Origin: Paramecium sonneborni
Lineage: Eukaryota; Ciliophora; Oligohymenophorea; Peniculida; Parameciidae
Direction of reading: 5' to 3'
DNA length: 64,000 nt
NCBI GenBank assembly: GCA_905182985.1
Contig: CAJJDN010000032.1
Location: 87,944-151,943, forward strand
Positions 35,370-46,991 of the stretch are shown here, piece after piece. Position numbers and translations under genes: made by a program. Every line of letters begins with the position of its first letter. The first letter of the stretch is position 1. Under the pieces are notes generated by a model. That model saw only the letters and a list, made by a program, of their open reading frames with translations, did no database searches and was not told where the DNA came from.

Positions 35370-37008
35370 TCAAAGGAGATTTTTATATTTTAATGCACTC
35401 TTGAATAAACATTCAATCGGACTTTATAAGTAATGGTCATATCCTACAATTTTAGTTTAATCTTTTGGTATTAACATATAGATTTTAGCCTTTTCATCAT
35501 GTACCTAATATACGAATTTGCCACCTAAAGTATCTATTAAATATTCTAATTCGAAATGTTCAATGTGGTAGATCATTTTTTTTGGAACAAATATTATAAT
35601 ATCATTTAGAGGCAGAATTTTAGCTGACCTACTATCCATATTAATTTATATAATTTACCAATTTTAGAGTCTTTTTTAATATTATTTAAATTCAAAATCG
35701 TATTCTTAACAAAACTCTGTTGAAAATTTGACGTAATACTAATTATGATCAAGAATTTCATATTAGTTTATTGATCTAGTTAACCAATCTCTAGAAACAA
35801 TTGGAATTCCTTTGGCTAAAGCAATCAATAATTTAATTGATCTTAATTAAACATTATCTTCCATAATTAACATATTAAATGTATAATCTTCTAAACATAT
35901 TTGTATGTTCTGAATTAATAAAAACTATTATTCCTCTCTATTTGGATGGAATCCTGAAAACGCTACATTCAACTTCCATCTGCTACATTTTCTTTAACTC
36001 ATCCTATTGCTTTCTTTTTTTATATCTTTTGTTAATTTATGATAACTTTTATTTTTTGGAGAACTTTCTCTATCCTTCCTTTATGGCATAATTAAGTAAT
36101 CTATGGTAGATTATTTGCTCTTCTTTTATTTAGTTTTATTCTATATTCCTTTCTTATCTTTTGAGTTTTTATTATAAAAATCAGGAGTACCATGAGATAA
36201 TGTCTCACTTTATTACTCATAATCATTTAATTATTATAAATCTGTTCTTTAATTAGATTTATTCTACTTTGCTGGTTTATTATTTATTTTCTAATCATTT
36301 TCTTAATGATTTTATTTTTTATTTGATTAATCTTAATTAATTGAAACTGAATCAATAATTTCATGTTAAATTAATTCTTTATCATTCTATTCTTAATCTT
36401 CAGTAAATTTGTGATATTTTAATTCACTTTATGGAGAAGTATATAAACTTTCAACTACTTTTACCTCAATAGTAGAAAGTCTATCTTACAAATTAAATTA
36501 TGAGGATTCATTTTTAGATTCTTTTGTATGATGTTCCTTTTAAGCCAATTACTTTGGAATAGATGGTTATTGTATACAATCAGTAACTAGAACTTTAGCT
36601 TCTATAGTTTACCCTAATCGAATTAAAAAATCCGCGGATTCAATATTTAAACTAATTTAACGAATCATTGTACCTAAGAACAGAATCCTTTGCCAATTTT
36701 TCAAAATCTCCCTCTGCATTTTTATAGAAAACTGGGCCATCTAAGACTATAAGTTCTATTTCTTCTTTATTGAGCACAACACAGCAATGATTATTCACAA
36801 TTTATTTATTATTAATGCAAACTTCATGTTCCTAACTATTTCCAACCATATTTGCTCCAATTTACAAGTTGAATTTAATTGGAAGTGCTAAAGCATTTAT
36901 TTAATATTCTGGATACCATTTTTGTAAGGTAAAATAACAAACTTGACTATTTTCTAAGTAAAAAACATATGAATAAAAATAATGATATAAATTCACTAAT
37001 TAACCCAT
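35370..37008 (-). CDS. FHA + tandem BRCT protein (MDC1-like architecture)
   Basis: Predicted start ATG 37008 (MGQLVNLYHYFYSYVFYL), stop TGA 35370-35372, with introns of 22 nt (near 36650) and 27 nt (near 35645); about 530 residues. The N-terminal FHA domain shows IGANMVGNSQEHEVCINN and the following NHCCVV strand, where FHA domains have GR..(S/N)xxH. A ~200-residue Q/K/N-rich linker follows. The C-terminus has two BRCT repeats: the first with IMEDNVQLRSIKLLIALAKG and the Trp-bearing PIVSRDWLTRSI, the second with IIIFVPKKM and LEYLIDTLGGKFV. FHA binds phosphothreonine and tandem BRCTs bind phosphoserine tails. This N-FHA/C-BRCT2 layout matches MDC1-type DNA-damage mediators, whereas NBS1 has its BRCTs directly after FHA. 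Orthology is not proven. Confidence 0.75.
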
Positions 37009-37014
37009 AATTAA

Positions 37015-39441
37015 TCATAGAAATTCATGAATTGATTTGAGATATACTTTTAAGCTTCGTAAAATTTCCATTTTATAATAGACATTATAACGTATCTCTT
37101 ATATGTAAGACTATTTCAAATCATTGCTTTCTTTGTAATTTTTTAAGATAATGATTGCATCTAATAAAATCATAATCTAATTGATGAGTATCTCTTTTCG
37201 TTCTTTATTAATGTAGAGCTAACTTTCAAAATAATTTTTACTGCAAATCTTCTTGAGAAAGATATTTAAGAATCTAATTCTTTTATATCTTAAGCCAATT
37301 CTTAAGAATAGGAATTTAGATAATGTTGTAACAATTAGATACAAAATTGCATTACAAAAATTTCATAATCTAATGATACAGGTATAGTGATTAAGACATC
37401 TTTTTCTTAGACTTGATAGAGCAGAAGGTATAATCTCAAATACATGAGCAAATCCATATTTAATTTATTCTTTTTGATTCTAAATTCTTTAGTAATAGAT
37501 GAAATAGGTATTTCATGTCCATTAAATTTGATTTTACCTGTATCCCATTCCTCTGAGCAAATCAACTTATTAATGGTGATTGTGTCAAAAATCTATTTCT
37601 GACTTGTAATCTTCTCTTTACAAATATCTGTATTAAGCCATAACTTTTTTAGAACCAACTTTATACCCTAAAATTAAAGGAGCTATATTTATTCTCAGGT
37701 AATGTAAAGCCATACCAGCTAAGTAAGAATCTATTAGTTCTTCTTCCATACGAAACAGTAACTTATTCATATTTTTTTATAGGTTCTGTTGTTGTAATAC
37801 AAAAATAAGCATCTTTATCATTTTCTTCTAGCCAATCCCATTTTGACTCTTCACTGCTATCACTTTCAGTTTCTTATTCCTACTATTATTTTTATTCCTA
37901 AATAAGTGGTTCAATTTGTTATTGTTGAACCTCCATCATTTATTATTATCTTTATTTCAAAGCTTAGATCTATTCAGGAGGCAAACCTTTGATTGTTACT
38001 AAGTTTTTCTTTTCTAACATTATTTTCAAAAAATACCATTATTTAAACAGATTGTCAAAATGCTTTCAGTTTCTTTTTAATTTTTTGTATCTTCCTGACT
38101 CTATCTATTATTTTCATCTAAATTTTAAGACTCTGTTTAATTAAGCTATTGTTATTTAATATCTTATTAAGTTTTATCAATTTTCTGAGCTCTCTAAAGT
38201 TTTTTTTCTTAAAATTTAATTTTCCAATCAGATAATTCTTTAATTTTCAAAGTTTCAAATTATTTGTTTCTGGCTGTTTCAACTTCTTCATCTGAATCAT
38301 TATCTTCACTATCTGAAGAAGTAACAAATCCTAAATCCCATAAGTTGATTTATGGGTTTTATATAATTTGTTCATAATTGATCCAATTGATCATGGCTCT
38401 TTTATCTGAATTTGAAATATTATCAAGATTATCAATATCTTTTAATTGATTTTGATTAAGAAATTGCTAATTTGATAAAATATAATTCTTCTTTAAATCA
38501 ACAAATTTTTTTAGTTAAGATTAATCTTATGGTATATTAAGAATATCTAAATTGATTTTATTTGCCTTAAATTTATATTAATCTTAGACTAATTTTGTTA
38601 ATTATTCTTCTAATTTTTCTAGATCTTCAAAATCGCTTTATATATTTTGATTATTGTTTTTTTTTTATTCCGCAATTATTCTTTCTTATTCAAGTTTTTC
38701 AATTTTGGAATGAACTATATAATGTGTACAAGCTTTATTAGAATGATTGAGAAAGTCAGCTATAGGAATCATACTAGTAGATTTCAATGACCAACCAAAA
38801 CATCTACTCATAACACTTTAAGCAGCCCAATAAAAATCTTCCTTATCTGTAGGTCTAGTTTCTCCAAAGACTTGTACAAATTCACTAAAGATATTTTTGG
38901 CTTAGTTCCATAATTCTTTGAGGTCATCACGAACAATGGCAAATTCATCAAGAATAATTGGATCTTCAATATAAGTTAGTTCTTCTGTAGACCAATCTAT
39001 TAAAGTATTATTGGATTATATAGCTTAAATATATGGATGATAGAATGAGTGTTCACCTTTTTTCTTTTCATTGTACAAATAAAAAACTAAATAAATATTC
39101 AATGATACTTAGGATATTGAATTCAGCATCTGATGTTTCATTTTCATCAAATAATTCTGGATGTTTATCATAGACAATAGATAAGGAGCTAATTTTACAT
39201 TTTTCTTAGGATATTATTAAGGGTTATGGTACACAAATAATAGCCTTGAGTATTAATAATAATGTTAAAATACTGTATTAGGAGGAATATCTTTAGTAGC
39301 AACAACTCCAGTTAAATCTCCAAAGGCTGCTGGCATATCTACATCTTTAATGATGACTCCATTATCGATTCCCCATTTTAAGAGATTTTAATATTTGGGA
39401 TTAAGCTTTAATTGATCTGTTTTGTTTTGATCAAATAGCAT
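37015..39441 (-). CDS. SET-domain methyltransferase (SETD3/Rubisco-LSMT class) with large insert
   Basis: The start is ATG 39441 (MLFDQNKTDQLKLNPKYQ) and the stop TGA 37015-37017; several short introns occur, giving about 770 residues. The N-terminal SET part begins KWGIDNGVIIKDVDMPA and GVVATKDIPPNT. The AdoMet/active-site block SMIPIADFLNHS is at about residue 230. The rest of the SET core (YEQVTVSYGRRTNRFLLSWY, GFTLPENKYSS) comes only after some 300 Q/E/K-rich residues including coiled coil; in SETD3/LSMT relatives this gap is a few tens of residues. A helical substrate-binding domain follows (ERKEILINQIMILLDA). The class methylates Lys or His on non-histone proteins such as actin or Rubisco. 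The stop is 6 bp from the FHA-BRCT start. Confidence 0.8.
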
Positions 39442-39483
39442 AATAAATAATAAATATATATATAAAATGTAAATAAAATAGAG

Positions 39484-40911
39484 TCAATCACGATTTAAAT
39501 TCAACAATTTATTAAGTGATGAATGTGTTTTAGTAGCTTCAACTAAGAATTGATAATAGGATGGCCAATCAAAATGAGATTGATTATTCTTTTTAACTTA
39601 TTTCATGAATTCCATCTTCAATTATTGTATCAAACTATTAACACTTTGAATACTTTTGAAATCTTTCATTTTTTTCATTTATTATTTAAATGTATCTCTT
39701 AGTAGTTTATCTATGTTAATAATTGGAATTAACCCACACTATTCTTCATCATAGTTATCAAAAACCTTCTTCATTAAGACTTATGGTGTTTATCTTCTTT
39801 GCATAGATTCTTCAGAACATAAATATTGCATCCACTCACATCTTTCGATTATATTATTATGATTAGTATCAATAGTCTACATTTCTTGATTGATTCTAAA
39901 ATAATCAGGTTCTTCATCTTCATAAAGCCAAATAAGTAATTTGAGATCTTTAATATTAATAATAGATAAATGATTAACATCTGTAATTGAATAAACATTC
40001 CAAGCTCTTATAATGTCAAGATAATCGCTCTTTTTTATTGTAATATTTAATAAAAGATGTTAATTTTTCTTATGATCAGCTTTCCAAGCCCATAGATCTT
40101 TTTATTATTAAGAACTCTCTTCTTAACCAATACTTTTAGATCTCAATGTATATTCGATTATCATATAGAAAAGAGTATCAATTGATAATTAATCAATTCC
40201 TTTATAAAGTTCATATAGATTTTATTATAACTTTATAGCTGGTACTTATGGTGCTTTACATTCTCTTAACCATCTATTAAATTGTTATTCAGATTCATCC
40301 ATAGCATTCACCATTCTTTTTAATGCATACTAATATGTTTAAGTTCCAGAATATAATAACATAAATTCCTATAACTCATCATATTGCACTGTCCATTCAT
40401 AAAACTCTTCGAAATCAACATGTTTATTTTTATCTTCATCCATCATCTAAAAACAAACATAACCCAATTTCTCTAACATACTAACACTTGGAATCACCAA
40501 TCCAGCTATCTTACACATTGCTCTCACTGCACATTATAATGTACTTACCATCTCTTGTTCTTCTAAAGTATTTGATAAATCAAAATCAAACAACCTAAAT
40601 ACAAACATACATTTTGTTTCAAAACTCTCACCACTAAATATTGCAAATGCTGCCAATGCTTCAAAAGTATGAACTGATAACTTTCCATCATCTCCTGTTT
40701 AATCTGCTAATCTATGGAAAAGATCTATGCAATTATCAGTTAATGTTGCAAAAATATCATCGAATTATTCCAAATTCAAATAACAATTCTATGGATAGTA
40801 TTTGTCTATTGTATCCACACAATCAAACAGTTCTCTCATTGTTATACTTTTCAATTTTACTATCAAAGAAGGATCAAATTAAGTTGCATGCTTCTAAAAT
40901 ATTTAACCCAT
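39484..40911 (-). CDS. Multi-EF-hand calcium-binding protein with possible N-myristoylation
   Basis: The start is ATG 40911 and the frame is uninterrupted to TGA 39484-39486, 475 residues. The N-terminus MGQIFQKHATQFDPSL resembles calcineurin-B/recoverin-type myristoylated starts. EF-hand loops include DFDLSNTLEEQEM, DEDKNKHVDFEEF and DTNHNNIIERCEW, plus a weaker YDEEQCGLIPIINI near the C-terminus. The length suggests two EF-hand lobes joined by a helical region rather than a simple calmodulin. It is probably a membrane-associated calcium sensor. The upstream degenerate MORN locus ends 26 bp from its start. Confidence 0.75.
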
Positions 40912-40936
40912 TATTAGTATATAAAACTTATTATAA

Positions 40937-41413
40937 TCAATTCTTATAAAACTTTTCCTCCTCATATTCATTATATCTCATCAAACTTCCATTTCCATTA
41001 CACTTTCCGTTCAAAACTACATCATTTTCAACTATTAAATATACCTAATATAATTTTCATCTCGATAAGTATATAAATTGTATCCATTTTATATCATAGT
41101 TTTCAAATTACACTAGTAATATAACTACCATCACTTCAAAACATCTTCCCTTATCCATATCTTATCAAATTTGAACCATCCTTAATATCTATTTTTATCA
41201 AAATTCATACTTAGAACCATTATACTCCGTCTCCTTCTCTCATCTCACTACTGAAATTTCCACAATAAATTGATCCATCCTTCATGTATTCTTCTCATAA
41301 CTATGCATCTCTTTATTTTCCAATTCTCCTTAGTAAATCAAATTTTTATTCTTAAGATATTATCCTTATCCCTGGAATCTATTATTTACAATGTTTCCCT
41401 CATAACTTAACAT
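40937..41413 (-). pseudogene. Degenerate MORN-repeat locus
   Basis: From ATG 41413 the frame gives MORN-like sequence (LIYQGELENKEMH), then MORN pieces continue in other frames: EEYMKDGSIYCGNFSSEM and EGDGVQWF, then a GQGK-like piece interrupted by TGA, and finally LNGKCNGNGSLMRYNEYEEE ending at TGA 40937-40939. One switch fits a 22-nt intron near 41200, but others occur at single-base offsets with no GT..AG pair. I read this as a decaying copy of a MORN gene or a sequence with errors. A divergent MORN gene starts at 41975 on the other strand. Confidence 0.5.
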
Positions 41414-41974
41414 ATTGACTAAATCAATTACTGTACATCATGGGAAATTAATATATATATATTTTATCATAGCTTTCTTTACTCAAACAATTCTAAGAAA
41501 ACGATCCCATAAAAACACTGATCAAATACTTTTTAATTTTATGATATTACTTAATTAATTTAAATTTATAACATAATAATTTTCTGACTTATTTAGATAA
41601 TTAAAAACATATTATATTGCATTAAATTTCGTTTAAGTAATACTGATGTCTTTGTTTTTAAATGTTTAATTATTTTATAGAAAGTACATATAAAAGAATG
41701 AATCATTAGATATTAATTCAATAAATAGGAAGATTTTAGATAAAATTTTAAACCTTATTTCATAAATTGATTGATGATGATGATTTTACATGAATTTAAT
41801 TCTGATTAGATAAGTTTTAATAAAGATTAAATATCAATATTTAATATTAGGTTTTTGATCTTTATTAGAAGATAAAATGAATGTAAGTAAATTGAGAATA
41901 ATACTTGAAAATAATTTGTAATACGAAAGACTATATTATTGATGTCTTGTAAAATGATTTTATAATTATTAATA
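41414..41974. promoter_or_regulatory. Spacer upstream of the MORN gene
   Basis: This is 561 bp of AT-rich DNA between the degenerate minus-strand MORN locus and the plus-strand MORN gene start. No gene is recognised. It should contain the promoter of the gene at 41975. Confidence 0.4.
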
Positions 41975-43346
41975 ATGAATTTTTAAGCAGTTTTGGATCA
42001 GATAAAATTTTATGAGCCACATTTTGAAGATTACCATTTCCTTGCTCTTTAGTAGGTTAATGCTAAATTAGCAATCTCTAATAATTATATTTATTATGGT
42101 CAATTTGAAAATAATCTGAGACATGGAAAAGGTTAAATGAAGATCTCTATGAGATAGGTATACTTTTATAATAAAATGGACGGAAATACGAAGGACAATG
42201 GTAAGATGATCAGAAATAAGGTTATGGTTGGGAATTACTGGCTAATGGATCTTAATATGAGGGAAATTATGTAGGAGGAAAGCCACATGGAGAAGGTAAA
42301 TTTACTTGGGCTAATGGAGAAGTTTATGAAGGATAATGGAATTAAGGTAATAAAGAGGGTTAAGGTATTAAATAAAATAAATAGAAGGAATATGGTATGG
42401 TTTAAAAGGAGAACAATATTAAGGGGAATGGATGAATAATGTAGCATGTGGTTATGGAGAACATATACACAGTAATGGAGATAGGTATGTTGGAAATTTT
42501 AAAGAGTGGCTTAAGAATGGAGAAGGTTAAGAATATTTTAGTAATGGAGACAGATATTAAGGGAACTATTTGAATGGTAAACCTCATGGATATGGAGAAT
42601 ATTATTGGAGTAATGGGGCACAGTTCTAAGGTTATTTTAAGGAAGGTCTAAGATGTGGAAAAGGAATTTGGAAAAGAAGAGAAGAATCTCCAACGGATCA
42701 ATATCAAGGGGAATATAATGAAGATAAGAAAAATGGATATGGAGTTTATAAATGGACAAATGGAAATGAATATCGTGGCATCTTTTTTAATGATTATAAA
42801 CATGGATATGGTGAAATGCATTATACCGATGGAAAGGTACTCAAGGGAAATTGGGAATAAGGAAAATTTGTGGGTGAAATTAAATAGAACTCATCTAAAA
42901 AAACTTCATATTCATTTGATAATCATATTAAGATAGTTGATAATACTAATTGCTTCAATAAGAGTATTTAAAAATAAAATAAATTTGTAGACAATCAATT
43001 CTTAAATAGTTATTAACTCTAAAATCATGAATGTGAAAATGAAAAGTTAAGTAATTCATTTGTTGATGGAGTTAATAATAATTAATGCAACAATAATATT
43101 AACAGCAATCCAACTTCTTCTCAAACTTATAGAACAACAAAAACAATTCGTATAAGACAGTATTAAAAAGACAAATCCTTTAATATGAGTTAATAAACAT
43201 CTCAATATGGACCTTCCAGCCCAAAAAGAGAGTTTTCCGAAAAGAATGAAAAACAAAAAACATAAACAAAATTTTGCATCAAAACATAAGATAATTTCTA
43301 TCTCCATATCAGAAGACCAAAATAATACTCTCTTTACTAAAACTGA
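41975..43346 (+). CDS. MORN-repeat protein
   Basis: The start is ATG 41975 (MNFQAVLDQIKFYEPHFE) and the stop TGA 43344-43346; introns of 26 nt (near 42134) and 23 nt (near 42365) keep the repeat frame, giving about 440 residues. Roughly eleven MORN units follow one another (GRKYEGQWQDDQKQGYGW, GEVYEGQWNQGNKEGQG, GDRYQGNYLNGKPHGYGE and so on) up to about residue 300. The last ~140 residues are an S/N/Q/K-rich unstructured tail. In ciliates MORN arrays occur in cortical and ciliary scaffolds; the partner here is unknown. Confidence 0.85.
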
Positions 43347-43387
43347 TTCCATTTACTAATCATCATTTAATATAACATATTTATATC

Positions 43388-44214
43388 ATGTCCAAAATAA
43401 TAAATAAAAAATATTTGGATATGCAGTTATTAAGAGTTTTTCTTATTCGACATGGTCAATCAATGTATTAGAGTTTAAAGATTGTTTCTGGCAAGAACGA
43501 ATTTGGTTTGAGTGGACTAGGTATTGTGCAATCCAAGAGAACTGGAACCCTGTTACAATCTGTTAAATTTAATTAGGTTTATACAAGTGACTATAAAAGG
43601 TACTTAAAATATTAACAATAGATGTATAGAATCTTATTCTCACATCGAAAATTAGTTAAATGAAAAACCGAGAGTTATCACATATACACCATTGTTAAGG
43701 GAGATTGGAATGAAGGAAGAAATGTTAAAATCTTATTAGGATGCTTTCGTACTTTCTAAACCAAAATAATCTCCATAACTTAATGTTGAAACTTAGGAAA
43801 GAGTTGAATCCTTTATACATCAACTTATTAGAGATTAAATATATAAAAAATCTTATTAATTTGTAATTAATTATATAACAATAGTTTTCATCAAAGTATT
43901 AATCAGGATAACAAATAGATATAAATAACCTATACAACCCTTCAGTTTAATAGTTTAGTTCATATTCAAAGAGCTCCGGAATGATTAACATTCTTGTATT
44001 AAGTCACGCAGGATTTATTGCTGAAACTTTTAAATATCTTTATTATAAGTAAAATATGAATTAATCAAACTTTGATCAACCATGTATTTATGCCAAAAAT
44101 GGAGCTATATTTCAATTAGATTTTTAAGTTTACGATCTTAATAATTGGAGTTGTAATATTTCATTAATGAACTCTAAAAGAAAAATAAATACTCCTTTTG
44201 AATCAATATATTGA
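43388..44214 (+). CDS. Histidine phosphatase (phosphoglycerate-mutase-like) superfamily protein
   Basis: Start ATG 43388, stop TGA 44212-44214, introns of 22 nt (near 43600) and 22 nt (near 43862), about 260 residues. The catalytic RHG motif is clear (VFLIRHGQSMYQS), followed by NEFGLSGLG (the usual LT..G.xQ block) and the second conserved histidine in ILVLSHAGFIAETF. A middle Glu (PLLREIGM) matches the general acid position. The family dephosphorylates small metabolites or proteins through a phosphohistidine. The substrate cannot be told. It starts 41 bp after the MORN gene stop. Confidence 0.8.
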
Positions 44215-44525
44215 ATAATGATTCATAAAATATTATTTTAGTTAAATTTAGAAACTAAATTATATAATTTAAAATTTTTGCTCATTATTCCATATATAAA
44301 ATAATATTCAAAATTTTTACTTGATGTTTTCTTTTCCTGATGAGAGATAGGCAACATAAATATTTAGGTAAAAAACACAACAAAGAATCCTTTACTTAAA
44401 TTTGGTAGGATAGAATATTTCATAAATGTTTGAGTTTGTATTTCTAAATATAGAATTTAAGGAAATAATAATGTATGAATAGTTTTAGAAAATTAATACA
44501 GAATTTGTTAAATAAAAATATTGAA
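44215..44525. other. Intergenic spacer between convergent genes
   Basis: These 311 bp between two stops on opposite strands are AT-rich with no recognisable feature. Confidence 0.45.
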
Positions 44526-45311
44526 TCACACAAGTACTCTTGTTAATTCAAATTCGCCAAAAAAATTTAAATTATTGAGTTCTTAACTTCCATAGACACT
44601 CCAAGAACCAATAAACTTATTTTTTTCTTAATTATATACCCCTTTAAATTATTGAAGTAAATATAAATGATGATCACCTTTTTCATTCCTCTCTAATAAT
44701 TCATAATCAAGGCTAGTCCTCAAATGAATTTAAATTTCTTATTCTGAGTTAGTAGAAATGTGTCCCTCGGCTGACCAAGATTCTTTGGCTTATTCCACAT
44801 TTATTTAAAGTTCTAATTAATTATGGGAAGTAAAGAAGGATTCGAATTTCAGTATTTTTTGAGTAGAGAAATTTTTATAATTGAAGCTGGTCAACTTCCA
44901 TATAGAAAATTGCATCTAATCTTAGATTTTATTGAGCATTCCTATATTAGCTTGTAGGGACAAACGCTTTTCTTGCAATAATTTATGTTCATTTTCTTTT
45001 TTAACTTTTTTCCTTCTACTCACCTCAACTATTGTTCCACAAACACATATCAATAGAAACAGACAAATAATAAGGATAATCACTGAAAAACTATCGTTAT
45101 CATCTTCATTAGATTCTGAAGTAATTGGCTAGTTTTGTTAAGAAATCTAGACAATATCATTTTCTGACAGAAATCTAACATTTTTAGTATCTTAGCTATT
45201 CTGTTATTTTCCATTATGAACAATTAACTAGACTAGCTATTGTAACATCTTTATAAATTAATATATCTAAAATTGTAATTATTGTTCCTACTATTAATCA
45301 GCATAATCCAT
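44526..45311 (-). CDS. Single-pass membrane protein of unknown family
   Basis: An uninterrupted frame of 261 residues runs from ATG 45311 (MDYADQQQEQQLQFQIYQ) to TGA 44526-44528. The N-terminal ~95 residues are Gln/Asn-rich; a strong membrane helix follows (SFSVIILIICLFLLICVCG) and then a basic stretch (VSRRKKVKKENEH), which by the positive-inside rule puts the C-terminal half in the cytosol. That half looks globular (YLLQQFKGVYNQEKNKFIG, SWSVYGS). There is no signal peptide at the chosen start, and an in-frame TGA just upstream rules out an earlier ATG without splicing. No family recognised. Confidence 0.6.
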
Positions 45312-45482
45312 ATTATAATGAAAAATCTTATTCTATCATATTATAATTTAGAAAGCTTTCTGATTGGGTTATTCTATCATTAATAATATAAAAACAAAAT
45401 TTTGAAGAATTAAAACCAACGAAAAATGAAGAAATTAATTTAATTTGACATTTATACTTTTTTTTAACAAATACTCCATGTT

Positions 45483-46803
45483 TCAACTTAATTCTTTTTC
45501 TACTTCAGCTAGATCTTTGGGCATTTCATCAATTTTAGTGTTGTAATATTTTTCAACTTCTAACAAGAGATTAGCTTCTTGTTGTGCTACCATATTAATT
45601 GCCACACCCTTTCTTCCATATCTACCAGCTCTTCCTACTCTGAATATATTAAATAAATTAAAATACCTATGAATATATTGTTCCTTTAATCTTGGGAATT
45701 CGTAATTGATGACTAATGACAATTATTAGACATCTATTCCTCTACCCATAAGATCTGTTGAAACAAGGATTCTAGCAGCTCCCTTTTTGAATTCTTGCAT
45801 AACCTAAATTAAATATAAATATTTACTTATTCTCTTTCTTTTTGCTCCATTTGACTGTGGATTTTACTAACAGTAAATCCTTCAGCAGTTAATTTATCAT
45901 ACAAATCATCAACTGTCTTTTTGGAGTTGCAGAATAAGATTGATTAAGAAACTGTAAGATTCTTATATAATTCAACCAAAACTCTGAACTTTTAATCTTC
46001 TTGTTAGATGGCAATGTAGAATTATCTAATACCTTCTAATGTTAATTATTCTTTCTTAACAAGAATCTTAGCTGTTCCATCTCTCAAGAACTATTTACTT
46101 AATTCAATAATTTCTTATGGGAAAGTAGCACTAAATAATGCTAACAAAAAGTTAATAATGAAGAATACCAATTTAAATATCTCCTGGTACCATTTTTAAG
46201 ATTTCTGCAAAGTTATCACTAAAACCTTGATCTAACATTTAGTCAGCCTCATCAACAACAAGCAATCTCATAAAAGTGGCATCCAAATATTTATTTTTCA
46301 TCATATCGATCAATCTACCTGGAGTAGCAATAATGATGTGGACTCCTTATTTACATTTTTCTCTGGTTTCCTGTGTTGAGGTACCACCAATGCAACAGAA
46401 AGCTTCAATGTTTAAGTATTGCCCAATTCCTTTAACCACATCATAAATTTGCTTTGCCAATTCTCTAACAGGAGCTAGAATGATGACTTAGGTCTTTCTT
46501 TGGTTTGGATCAATTCTTTATAAAGCACCAACGGTGAATGTACCAGTTTTTCCAGTTCCTATGAGATATTTAAATCATAGATTAATACCTGATTATGCTT
46601 GTGCCAATACATCCTTTCCTAAGATGATAGGTTTGATTGCTTTCTATTAAATGGCTGAGGGTCTTTCAAAACCATAAGAAAAGATGCCTCTTAGTAAATC
46701 TTTGCTTAAATTTAATTCTTCAAATGTTTCGACTTGCTTACAAAATAGGACATCTATATACCTCTATCCAATTTTCTTGTAAATCTTGTGTTGCTTGATC
46801 CAT
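45483..46803 (-). CDS. eIF4A: DEAD-box RNA helicase, eIF4A type
   Basis: The start is ATG 46803 ([12 protein letters not shown]) and the stop TGA 45483-45485; about five introns of 25-30 nt leave ~395 residues, the eIF4A length. Helicase motifs in order: Q motif ([13 protein letters not shown]), motif I AQSGTGKT (interrupted by an intron after the G of QSG), PVRELAKQI (Ia), TPGR, motif II VDEADQML, motif [19 protein letters not shown] and motif [15 protein letters not shown], then the eIF4A C-terminus ([17 protein letters not shown]). It unwinds mRNA 5' leaders in translation initiation; an eIF4A-III-like nuclear paralogue is possible. Confidence 0.93.
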
Positions 46804-46991
46804 AATTATTCTAATAAATTATTTTATTTTCTTACTTAAGACAATGTCCTTTTTATTTTAAATAAAAAGATTTAAATTGTCACCTTTAAACCAATGAAAC
46901 TTAATAATTCCAAAACTAATAATATAAACCAATTCTTCAAACTTAAAAGATATTAAGAGATTGGTAAATATATTCAAAGATACGAATAAAC

